Source of the DNA: Cristatella mucedo
Taxonomy: Eukaryota; Bryozoa; Phylactolaemata; Cristatellidae
Length of the DNA: 64,000 bases
Assembly: GCA_009760855.2 (NCBI GenBank)
Contig: WPIO01000106.1
Location: 1,043,501 to 1,107,500 of the forward strand
Direction of reading: 5' to 3'
The translations under genes were made by a program, and so were the position numbers. Within the stretch, counting starts at the first letter, position 1. Every line of letters starts with the position of its first letter. Below the pieces are notes generated by a model. That model had not been told where the DNA came from. It was given only the letters and a program-made list of their open reading frames with translations, and did not search any database. Below are positions 1-11,500 of this stretch, piece after piece.

Positions 1-911
1 AGCCGCGGGGCGCCGGCCTCGGCGAAGTGTCGAGCCGATTCCGCATACCGGGCGACCGTAGGTTGGGATGGAAGGTCCGCAGCCAAAGACGTCGCCCTGG
101 CGCTCGTGTCGAGACAAGTGGTGCACTTCGCGGCGTCGGGCTAAAATCGGCGAGAGGTCGTCACCATCTACGCTCCGTGACGGCCCGTGTCCAATAGCGG
201 AAGTGACGAGGGGAGGAGGGTTCAGAAGAGCAAATATTCAGTGTCCACGAGAACTGTAAAGAACCAGCTTACGCTGCTGAGAGGAGAGACGGGGGTAGCG
301 GGCCAGAGGTAGAGGGTAAGGGGCAGAGGGCAGGGAGCAGTTTGGCTGTAGAGGGTAAGAGGCTAATCTCGGCAGCGCATGGCACTCTGTACTTCCCAAA
401 GGAGCGCATATAGAAGAGTAGTAAATATGTAGAATATTTGGCCCTGGTATCGTCATCTTTCTCTAAACGCAATCCCGCTTATTAAGGCCGACGGCGGCCT
501 TCGCGCCTGTGCGATATGCCACGGCTTGATCGTGGAGTGGCAAAGTACTTGTAAGTATGCAAATCGTCGTAGCAAATCGTCGGCAACCGGCTAGCCAAAG
601 TTTGCGCCTTTGTTTTTATTTTAATGTAACCTGTCTCCGTCTGTAACTCCGCAAAGCCACACAGACTACATGGGTGTTTCAAAGGAGAGTTTTCTATAGC
701 GCACTAAAAGCCAAAGTAGCTTTCGGTACGCATTCGGTAGCCGACAGACTTCATCTCACGCAACAAGGAGGTAATGAGAAGCGTAGCAGAGTCGGGAGAG
801 CCGTTGAGGTAGTTAGTAGCACAGAAGTAGCAGCTTAGGACCGCTGGAAAGGATTTGCCGTAGTCGGCAGCAGGAGAGTAGTTGCCGCAGGCTGCAGCAT
901 TAGCCGTAGAC
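1..911. other. left-edge intron/intergenic DNA with one LINE 3' fragment
   Basis: No exon is recognised here. The prodomain and signal peptide of the convertase that begins at 1280 should lie upstream, so this is either an intron of that gene or DNA just 5' of the visible exons. Positions 1-230 are GC-rich and hold short open frames without a recognisable motif. 250-360 is purine-rich. A LINE family-B fragment starts at about 610. Confidence 0.5.
610..900 (-). mobile_element. LINE family B, 3' fragment (copy 1)
   Basis: This segment matches 4880-5150 (same strand) and, as reverse complement, 11925-12220 and part of 34390-34575. Shared landmarks are the runs around 'tctgtaactcc', 'gcattcggtagcc', 'cagacttc.tctcacgcaac' and 'gtcggcagcaggagagtag'. 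The copy at 4880 continues into LINE-like coding sequence, which identifies the family. Confidence 0.6.
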
Positions 912-1243
<332 letters not shown>

Positions 1244-1279
1244 ATCGGTATATGCGTCACGCGGCACCATGCTTCGCAG

Positions 1280-1426
1280 ATGGACAAGACCAAGGACGAA
1301 GCGCTGCCCAAAATGGATCTGCACGTCGTAACGGTTTGGCAAGCTGGCATCACGGGGAAAAACGTGTCGGTGTCTATACTCGACGACGGACTGGAATGGA
1401 CGCATTCTGACATCGTTGCCAATTAC
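1280..1426 (+). CDS. convertase exon a: start of catalytic domain, catalytic Asp
   Basis: Reads [20 protein letters not shown], then [18 protein letters not shown], the standard start of the furin-type S8 domain. The Asp of LDDG is the catalytic acid. The 3' splice site is taken at cttcgcag (AG 1278-1279); the ATG at 1280 is internal, not a start. The donor is TTAC/gtaagt, phase 0. The left border is less certain than the right. Confidence 0.88.
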
Positions 1427-2176
1427 GTAAGTGCAGCTTAGCTGACTCCCTGTCGCCTAGCGAAGGTGCAGGAGCTTGAGTGCCCTGAGCCGCCTTTCGT
1501 CGATGAGGCCCAAGGTCCTGGCCGCCTCGTCATTTAGGCGCCATTTCCTCTCGCGAGCATCCGTCTCAGTGGCAGCGAGCATCAATCGCAGTCGAGGTGC
1601 TCGTACGCCATTGTCGTTGCACAAGCACGCCAAGAAGTCGGCTAATCGGTTTTGAGGACACTTTAGAGAGGGAGGTGGGGAGGTGACGAACTGCGGCTCG
1701 TGACGTTTGCTCGAGCTTTCAGCCTTTCGGAGCCTCGGGCGGCTGCGCATGCGCAAAGCCTCGCCGCCGGCTTCCAGTTTCGGCAGTCCGCTTGAGATCA
1801 AAGGCGATCTACCGGATGATGCAGCTCGCTGTAGCCCTGGACGCAAGCGCAATTAATTTCTGAATAGGATCCGTTCGGAAGCTACGACTTGAACGACAAC
1901 GACTCGGATCCAACGCCAAGATACGACCCTACCAACGAAAATCAGTAAGATATACGCCATCGCTGGATCTGCGAGTGGGTGCAGGTGACAGAATAATGCG
2001 ACTGGGACGTCGTAGAGGGCGAAGGTTGAAGATCAAACAATTCTTACCGAGTAGAGAGACAAAGATAAGAGGCCGTGGGACGAGCGCATATAACAAATAG
2101 GAAGCTCGAGACGCGCGCAGGCGAGGCACAGGGACAAAGTAGAGTAGCGACTCCGAAGATTGGGAAGAGTTGGACG

Positions 2177-2207
<31 letters not shown>

Positions 2208-2469
2208 ATACTAGCTTTATAAACAGCCTCTTTTTGTATAGCGACAGAAGAGCCTTCTAGGCTATCACCACCGCTTGCAGTGGCGATAAAGGATCGCCCA
2301 CTGCAGGATTCGAACCCACGACCTCGGCGCCGAGATTGTGAAAAGCAACCGCCTTACCTAGTGAGCCATTACGGCTCAACGTAATAATGGAATAATGTAG
2401 AGAGTGAGAACGAGCAAGCGATTGAGCAAGAGAGAGAGTGAGAGCGGGGATAAGATAAGGAGAGAAAGG

Positions 2470-2555
<86 letters not shown>

Positions 2556-5500
2556 TCGAAGGCAAAACGCCGAATCGTGGTCGCAGGTTTCGGCCTGATG
2601 ACAAGCACAATCTAGGCTTTCACTTCTATGCGGATGACACTCAGTTGTACCTTTGCTTTGATCCCTCCCAGCCTTCGAGCACCTCGAATTCTCTCAACTC
2701 ACTTGCTGCATGCATAGATGACATCCGCAATGGATGGCAGCGAATTTTCTTAAACTAAACGATGATAAAACTAACTTACTAGTTATGGGCAAACCCAGTG
2801 TGATTCAGAGATTGGAAAGGCTGACTCTCAAAATTGGCTCTGCCAGCATATCTCCAGTTGAATCAGCTCGAAATCTAGGTGTCATAGTCCAAAGCGACCT
2901 CTCGTTAGACGACCATATCAGCTCCACAGTCAAATCCGCCTATTTTCAGCTTCATAACATGAAAATTCGGGCTTGTTTAGATAAGGATACCACGTCCAAG
3001 TTGGTCCATGCATTCGTGACATCCCGTCTCGACTTCTGCAACTCACTGCTTACTGGCCTACCAGCGATCAGGCGATTGCAGCTGGTGCAAAACTCTGCAG
3101 CTAGGTTTTTCTGTCGTGAGTGTCGCAGATGCCACATTACTCCACTTCTCGCCGACCTGCACTGGCTACCAGTCAAGCAACGGATCAGCTTCAAAGTTTT
3201 CTCGCTCACTTTTAGGTCCCTTCATTCTATGGCTTCAGCCTATCTCTCCGACATACTCGCCCATCAGGCCAAGCATCGTACCACCTGGTTTTCGGAATCC
3301 AACAGTCTAGAAATACCTCGTCCAAACCTTAAATCCTTTGGAGACCGTGCATTTAGTTCGTATGCTCCCAAAGCCTGGAACTCCCTCCCGACCTGCGTCA
3401 GAACATCCCCTGACCTGACCACATTTAAAAGGAACTTAAAAAACACACCTATTTAGGACAGAATTTAGTGGGTCGCTGTGATTTGTCCTTGATGTGCTTA
3501 TGCGTGCTGACACTGTGCATGCTGCCACTAACCATACTTGCATGCTGACCCTGTTCATGTCACCCTTAACAATGTTATTCATTTTGTTTGTTTTTCAAGC
3601 ATGATTTTACTTACCATTCAATTGCATTTCCCTTTGCAGCAAATGTAAAGCGCCTAGAAAGAGATTAGGTTCTCTGAGGGCGCTTTATCGAATGCATTTT
3701 TTTTATTATTATTAATATGACGCTCACGATTCCATTTCGCTCGCTCGCTCGCTCGCCGTTAGGCACGGAACGCGCTGCGCCGGCGTGGTCGCCATGGGCG
3801 CCAACAACGCCAAGTGCGGCGTCGGCGTGGCGCCGGACGCGAGGATCGGCGGCGTCCGAATGCTCGATGGCAGCGTCAGCGACCGAGTCGAGGCGCAGGC
3901 GCTGTCCTTCAACTACACCCACGTCGACATCTATAGCGCCAGCTGGGGACCGAGCGACAACGGCAGAATGGTCGAAGGGCCCGGCAAGCTCACGGCGGCC
4001 GCCCTCGAGCTGGGCATCGGCAAGGTTCGAAACGCTTTCGGTAGCGCTGCTTTCGCGAAGTGGCCTGCAACGCCGCTGCAGCAGCCGAGTCCTTTTCGGC
4101 GGCGGCCCGAGCCGCCCAAGCTGCGCCCGCCGCTGCGGCTGCCACCTCGGAAGTGCTACAGTTCTCGTCGGCACCTTCAGCTCTCAGTAGCGGGCGGAGC
4201 TGACGAACCGAGACGAGGCGCTCGCTCTCCGCGATTCTTGGAACGCAGGTTCGAGTCCCGCGGGCGATCCTCCTCCTCCTCCTCCAACTGCGAGCAGTGG
4301 CTCGCAGTTGGAGGAGCAGTTGCTAGCCACCGCTGTCGAGGCTCTTCTGCCGTTTTGCCCAAATGAGGCCGACCTTAATCAGCCTTGACCTTTATTAAAT
4401 GTAAAGCTCCCAGTGAGAGAGATTGAGTCCTCCTAAGGACGTTTTAGCAAGTGCATTATCATTATCATTATATTATTATTATTATTATTATATTATCAGC
4501 AGAGCGACCGAGCTCGAGCGGATGGCGGACGCTACGCCGCCGCCGCACGATGCGTCGATGCGCTGTTGGCTGGCCGAGCTGGCTGGCCGAGCTGCCGGCT
4601 CGCGTAGCCGGGTATGCGTTAGAGAATCGGCGGCCCATCGGATGAAGCGACAAGCGGAGAGCATAGCATCGTGAAGAAGCGTCGTACCCGCTACGATGAT
4701 AGTTACATTATATATTTTGCTAGTAGTGTTTGTATTAATATTAACCATCAATTTATAATATATACTATAATGCATATATATATATATATCCACTAATTAA
4801 ATCAAGAAAGTCCGCCCGTCCTTCCCTCCGTCACGCGGTAAGATGGCGACCAGTACTTCCGGGAGTGACGTGTAATATACGTGTATGTATCTCCGTCTGT
4901 AACTCCACAAAGTCATAAAGACTGTGTGGGTGTTACGCAGTAGAGTTTTGAATAGCGAACTCACAGCCTAAGCGGCTTTCGGTACGCATTCGGTAGCCAA
5001 CAGACTTCGTCTCACGCAACAAAGAGAAAGTGGGAAGCATAGCAGAGTCAGGAGAGCAGTAGAGGTAGTGAGTAGCATGGAAGTAGTAGCTCAGGACCAC
5101 TGAAAAGGATGAGCCATAGTCGGCAGCAGGAGAGTAGCTGTCGTTGCATGAGAATTGTGGAAGCAAGTTCCACAGTCTAGGACCTGCAGAGCTAAAGTTT
5201 CTGTCGTTAACGGTCTTTAAGCGGAGGAATGGAACCACTAATATTGTCCACAAAGGGCCCGAGGGCGCGAACGGGCTGAAACTGGTGCAGCAATTCAGCT
5301 AGGTACGAAGGAGCCAAGCCGTGGCGGGCCTTGTGGGTCAGCGTAAGAACTTTGCTCTGTATCCGTTGCTCAACCGGCATTCATCCTAGCTCTTTGAGCA
5401 AAGGAGATACGTGCTCCAGCCTCTGGGACTTGAAGACTAGCCTTGCAGCCAAATTAATAGTCAGCTGCAGTGGCCTAATAGCTTTCTTTGGTAGCCCAGC

Positions 5501-8500
5501 CAAACGGGAATTGCAATAATCCAGCCGAGACAGAAGTAAGGAGGTAGTTACATTTTTTTACAAGCAACTGTGGGAGACAGCTCCTAATCTTGGATAGGGA
5601 TCGGACGTGACGGCAAGCTGTAGAAGCAGTCTTCCGAATGAAGCTTTTAAAATTGAGGCAGCTGTCGAAAACGACACCTACATTTTGAGCACGTGGTGGT
5701 GGTCGCACAATAGCATCACCTAATAGGAGAGCAGTTCTACTATGACTTAAAGAAGCGATTACACAGGCAGTGAGCTGTATTTTATTATATTATATACATA
5801 ATGATTTGCCATAGTAGCTTTTCCATGTCTCCGAGCCGCCAGCTATCGAAACCTACCCTGAGCTTGACCCTGCGGCATCTTATCCGAGCACAGAGAGTCG
5901 ATGCTGACCTAGCCCTATAACCTATAACCCTATATAAGCTTCCTGCTGAGTTGGACGGGCGGGGCGCTTTGCCGTTTTCTCCAGATTGCTCGCCACGCCG
6001 GGTTCCGCTCAGCCTCCGATCGGCGGCAACGATAGGCACTCGACGATGCCGCTCTGCATGCGAAGAAGTGCTCTGACATCAGCCGGCGATCAGCTCGCAT
6101 GGTTCTGGTTCGTTCTCACTATATCTGCGCCGCCGCTCAACGGCTTATTTATTAGGGCAGGAACGGAAAGGGCGTCCTGTACGTGTGGGCTTCGGGAAAT
6201 GGAGGATTTCAAGGCGACTCGTGCGCATGCGACGGCTACGCCTCGAGCCCGTACACCATATCCATTAGCAGCGCGTCCGTGCGTTTCAAGACGCCGTACT
6301 ACAGCGAACAGTGCGCTTCGACGATGGCCACGACCTTTTCGAGCGGCGAATTTGGAGAGCGAGAAATCGTAAGCGGCTGTTGCACGAAGCGAGGACGGTC
6401 GCAGCTGCGGCTGTCGACGTCCTCGAAGCGCTCGCCTCGCGATCGATCGGCGGCGGCAGCCGGACCGACGAGCCGAGGCCCGACGCCCGCTTTCGATCGC
6501 CGCCGTTCGAGATTGTGTTCGAGCAGCGACCCGACCATTTCGACAATTTTCGGTCCAGGTCGGCTCGCTTTAGGTGACCACCGATTTGAATGACCAGTGC
6601 ACCAAGTCGTTCACGGGCACTTCCGCCGCAGCGCCCCAAGCGGCCGGCGTGCTGGCACTGGTCCTCGAGCGCAAGTATGGCTTCGATCGGACGGACGCGG
6701 CTGAGCGTGGCGATCGGACGCGGCGTCGCGCGGTTTCTTCACTCGGCAGTCTAACGCGAGACTCTCCGACGTCGCAGCTAGCTAGACGGTGCAGTCCACA
6801 GGCGGCGACGCTTCAACGGCTGGAGGAGCGCTCGGGAACGCGGCTTACGGTGTTCGCTGTCAAGACTGGCCGGCCAAGATGGCTGCCGAAAAAGCTTACC
6901 GGGAGTATGGCGGAAAGGGGGTCAAGGAAAGCTCTCTGGCTCCGCTCGTGGGCGATGCCCCTGGGGGAGGAGATGACCAGTTGACTCAATTCAAGCGGGG
7001 GTGCCATCGGCCCAGCCGGCTTTCAAGTTTCAGCTCCAGTTCCGGACCGCTCCAGCTGCCGACGTTCGACTATCTGGAACCTTCTCGGCGGCACGTCTGC
7101 CGTGACGTTCTTCTTCCTATTTTCTCGCAGGAGAAACTAGGTGCTCTTGTAGCCTTTGAAACTAGCTAAAAGAGAGGTGCTAGCATTCTGATTCCACTTA
7201 AAGCGCCTCCAATTTGTATGCATCGGCTCGTGACTAGCTGGCAGTGGCGGGCGTGCAGTATTTTTTAAGTGATGCTAGTGGCCACCTAACCGGCGACCGG
7301 CCTGCGTTCTAGCCCGAAGCTCACGTGGCGTGACGTGCAGCACCTCATCGCCTGGACTGCCGAACCCTATCCGCTCTGGGGCAACAAGGGCTGGAGGACG
7401 AACGGCGCCGGCTTCCGGGTCAACACCCGGTTCGGATTCGGCATCCTGAACGCCGCGACTATGGTAGATCTGGCCGACCCCGCGAAATGGATCAGCGTGC
7501 CCGAGCGGCAGAAATGTGAGCTGGCGCTCGACCAAGTGGATAGCGACGGCGGCGGCGAAGCTCTGCCACTGTAAGCACCGTCATCCGCTGTTGCCCTCCC
7601 TGGCAGGTCGTCCGCATCGGATGCGGAGGGGAGCTAATACGCCGCTCGAGGCTGGTAAGCCACGATGGCACACTAGCTTAGGCGGTTTGCTCTTCCAACC
7701 CCCGTCCCGAGGTCGTGGGTTCGAATGCTATGGTGGACGATCAGTTAGTATTTATTATCTATTTATTCGATGTCACATTCGTAGCACCAGCATCGGCGGC
7801 GGCGTTACTATCGGCGGCTGCTGCTAGCGTTGCCGCACCGTCGTCTGCTGCCGCCCGAGCCAGCGCCCGACTGGCTCTGCGTCGACCTCCTTCGTTCAAC
7901 TGTAGTACAGTCGAGCCTCGAGGTGCGACGGCCAAGGTCGAGCTACACGTGACCGGCTGCGCCGGTCAACGGAACCAAGTCAAGTACTTGGAGCACATCG
8001 AGCTGGTCGTCAACGTGACGCACAGCTACCGAGGGTGCATCGCCATCAATCTCACGTCGGCGCAGGGTAAGGCTGTGCGAGCGGCGAGCCTATGACAGGA
8101 CTCGCCTTTTGAAGCCCTCGCAGCCGCCGCCGGTGTCGCTGTTTCGGAAATCACGGAGCGGAAGGTTGCTGTTCGTCTCCCGCTCGCATTCGTTCGAACA
8201 TCATTGGGAAGACCTGCTAAATGGAGTCTTTTCGCTAGATGTGAGTAATAATAATAATAATAATAATGCACTTGATAAAGGGTCCTCAGATAACTCAATC
8301 TCTTTCTAGGCGCTTTACATTTGCTGCAAAGGGAAACACGATTGAATGGTGAGTAATATCATGCTTGATAAACAACATGAATAACATGGTTAGGGGTGAC
8401 ATGCACAGGGTCAGCATGCAAGTGTGGTTAATGGCAGCTTGCACAGTTTCAGCACGCATAAGCACACACAGGACGAATTTCAGGGACCCACTAAATGCTG

Positions 8501-11500
8501 TCCTAAATAGGTTGTTTTAAGTTCTTTTTAAATGTGGTCAACTCAGGGGATGTTCTGACGCAAGTCTGGAGTGAATTCCAGGCTTTGGGAGCATACGCAC
8601 TAAATGCACGGTCTCCAAAGGATTTGAGGTTTTGGTAAACTGTTGGATTCCGAAAAGCGGGTGGTACGATGCTTGGCCTGGTGGGGGAGTAGATCTGAGA
8701 GATAGGCTGGAGCCAAAGAATGAAGTGACCTAAAAGTGAGCGGCAAAACCTTGAAGTTGATCCGTTGCTTGACTGGGAGCCAGTGCAGGTGGGCGAGAAG
8801 TGGTGTGATGTGGCAACTGCGCAGCTCACGACAGACAAGCCTAGCTAGGGAGTTTTGTACCAGCTGTAATCGCCTGATTGCACATGCCGATAGGCCAGCA
8901 AGCAGTGAGTTACAGAAGTCAAGACGGGATGTCACAAATGCATGGACCAACTTCGACGTGGTATGCTTATCTAAAGAAGCCCAAATTTTAGCAATGCTAT
9001 GTATCTGAAAGTAGGCAGACTTGATTGTGGAGCTGATGTGGTCGTCTAACGTGAGGTCACATTGGAACATAACACCTAAATTTTGAGCTGATTCAACAGA
9101 TGATATGCTGGCAGAGCCAATTTTGAGCGTCAGCCTTTCCAATATCTGAATCACACTGGCTTTGCCCACAACTAGTAAGTTTGTTTATCATCGTTTAGTA
9201 TAAGAAAATTTGCTGCCATCCATGTGCGGATGTCATCAATACATGCAGAAAGTGAGTTGGGAGAATTCGAGGTGCTCGAAGGCTGGGAGAGATCAAAGCA
9301 AAGTTACAGCTGCGTGTCATGCACATAGAAGTGCAAGCCTAGATTGTGCTTGGCAATCACATCAGCAAGAAGGAGAGTCGGCTCCACGCCTAAATGCATG
9401 CTGTTGTGTACCTACATCAAAAAGCAATCGGACTAGCTAGGCAAGGATAATAAGAATAATACATTCGTATGTGCTATCAGAGAACTGAACCTCTTTCTAG
9501 GTACTTTAAAGATGCTGCATAGAAAGCATTAGCAAATCACTAAAGCCGAGCTAGTCCACGCATTCGTGACGTCCCATGTAGGCCCGTGTAAGTCATTGGT
9601 TGCTGGTCTTCCTGCCTTCCTGCAATGAGACGCCTGTTGCGAGAGAACGTAGCAAGTCAAGAACGTAGAAAGTGTAGCCAGTCGCAGCAGCACTTCTAAT
9701 CGATCAGTCTGCACAGATCGACACACACATCGACCGACCACCAATAATCGATCAAATCGCCAATCAAATCCTCAATCATCGATCGATCTGTCACTCCTCT
9801 GTTCTCTAGCTCCGATGCCGACTGATCTGAAGCGGCCCTAGTCTGGCTTCCGCCGAGCCACTCTTCCCATTATTTTATCGTTTGGCTTCGCCTCTTCTTC
9901 CTTCTAACGAACTACAGATCCATCGGTGACCGCGCCTTCAGCGCCTATAGTTCAAGGGCCTGACTGATATCGCCGAATCTCCCGATCTAGCGACTTTTGA
10001 AAAGTATAAAAAAAAGCACCTGTTCCTGGCAGCCTCGGCAACGTCCTCGTGAATTGACCACCGTCGCTTTCTCCTTGTGCATTCACGTTGAACATGACCC
10101 AGTGACTTGCTTCCGCTTCTTATTATGTAAACTGCCAAGCAGAGATTTGGTTCTCTCAGGGGGGCGAAAGTAAGGAAGCACACATGTCTTATTTTATCAT
10201 TGTTACTATTATCGCTAGTCGCTTATCAAGCTTTCCGCCGGCGTTCGAACGCAAAGGTCGGTCGTGGCGAGAGACGGAGCACTAGCGAGAGACTAGCGAG
10301 CGCCGAAAAGGCACCGCAACGGCAGAGGCTGGGCCGGCGGAGCGACGCGCTCGTAGCTTAGCAGCAAGGCGAGGCTGGACCGGCGGCACGACGCGCTCGT
10401 AGCCGAGCGCAGCCACTATGGCGGAGGTCCGCCACTTCGCCGCGTACTGTAGCGGAGCACGGACGAAAATCGCCGGGAAAAAGACTGCAAAGATTTTTTT
10501 TATCGAGCAACTCGATCGGACTATAAAAGAATGGTCGGGCGAAAGTCAGCAGAGGCAGAGAGACGGAAAGAGAGCAGGTCCGTCCGAAGCCGGAAATGGC
10601 GTGAGGCGACTCGCGTTTCCACAGCACGCTTGCGCCCCTCCTCGTTGGCATAGCTCCGCGAAATAGTATCGAGTGCTCCTTATCCGATGAGTATTCGCCG
10701 ACCGGAAGTCTGCCCAGGAGTTCTGCCCCCTCCCCGCTGCTGTTCGCGTCACACCATGTTTTCGGACGAGTCGACTAGATGCCACCGCTGCTGCCGCCGC
10801 ACGCGCTCGGGCCGTAGCGGTCGAGCAGCGACGCCTAGCGGTGCGTGCGGCTGCCTAGCCTATCGCTGGCTGGCGGCTCCGCTCTCTGGCCGCTGCCGAT
10901 CGCTGCCGGAGAGCGGAGAACAGCTGACGACGGCCATCAGCAAACAGCGGTGCTCCATCCGGCGCCTCCTCAGCTCGCTTTCTGTCGCGGCTGCGCTCTT
11001 ATCTCGTCTTCCCTCGCCCGGGGGTGCCGCTCTGCCCCGTGGGAGCCCTCGCTCGCGCCCACCGTACGCCGCCGCTAAGCATCGCCTCGCCTTATCTGCT
11101 CTCGGCCGTCGCAGCGACAGTGGCGGCGGCGGCGGCGGCTGGAGCGTCCGCTGGAGAGCGTAAGGCGAGAGCTGATAAAGACCTTAATACCGCACTCATC
11201 CCGCCGCCGCCGAGCCGAGCCGAGCCGCCGCTGCCGGCCGCCGAGCCGCTTCCGTAAATAGAATGCGGCCGTAGCTGGGCAATCTTTCGGCGACCGCAGG
11301 CGCTGCTGATTGAGCGACCGACGCCTTTGTTTGTGGCTCTTTAAGCCAATGATAATACCGCACGTCCTGCGTACCTGCGACCGTTGGCGCCCTCCACCTC
11401 CGATGGGCGGAAAAGACAACTTAAAAAGCTGTTTCGCGACGTCGCCGTAGCGCCAGAGTCCAGCTAGGCGCACTCGGGAATTCCCACGAGCTAGCTGTTG

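Noticed and set aside
1-260. Possible convertase prodomain exon (frame giving AAKDVALALVSRQ)
   Set aside because: Only a weak resemblance to the start of the prodomain, a stop follows shortly, and no good splice sites frame it.
10400-11260. Overlapping long frames on both strands in convertase intron g
   Set aside because: GC-rich CGCCGC composition gives open frames in many phases; none shows a domain.
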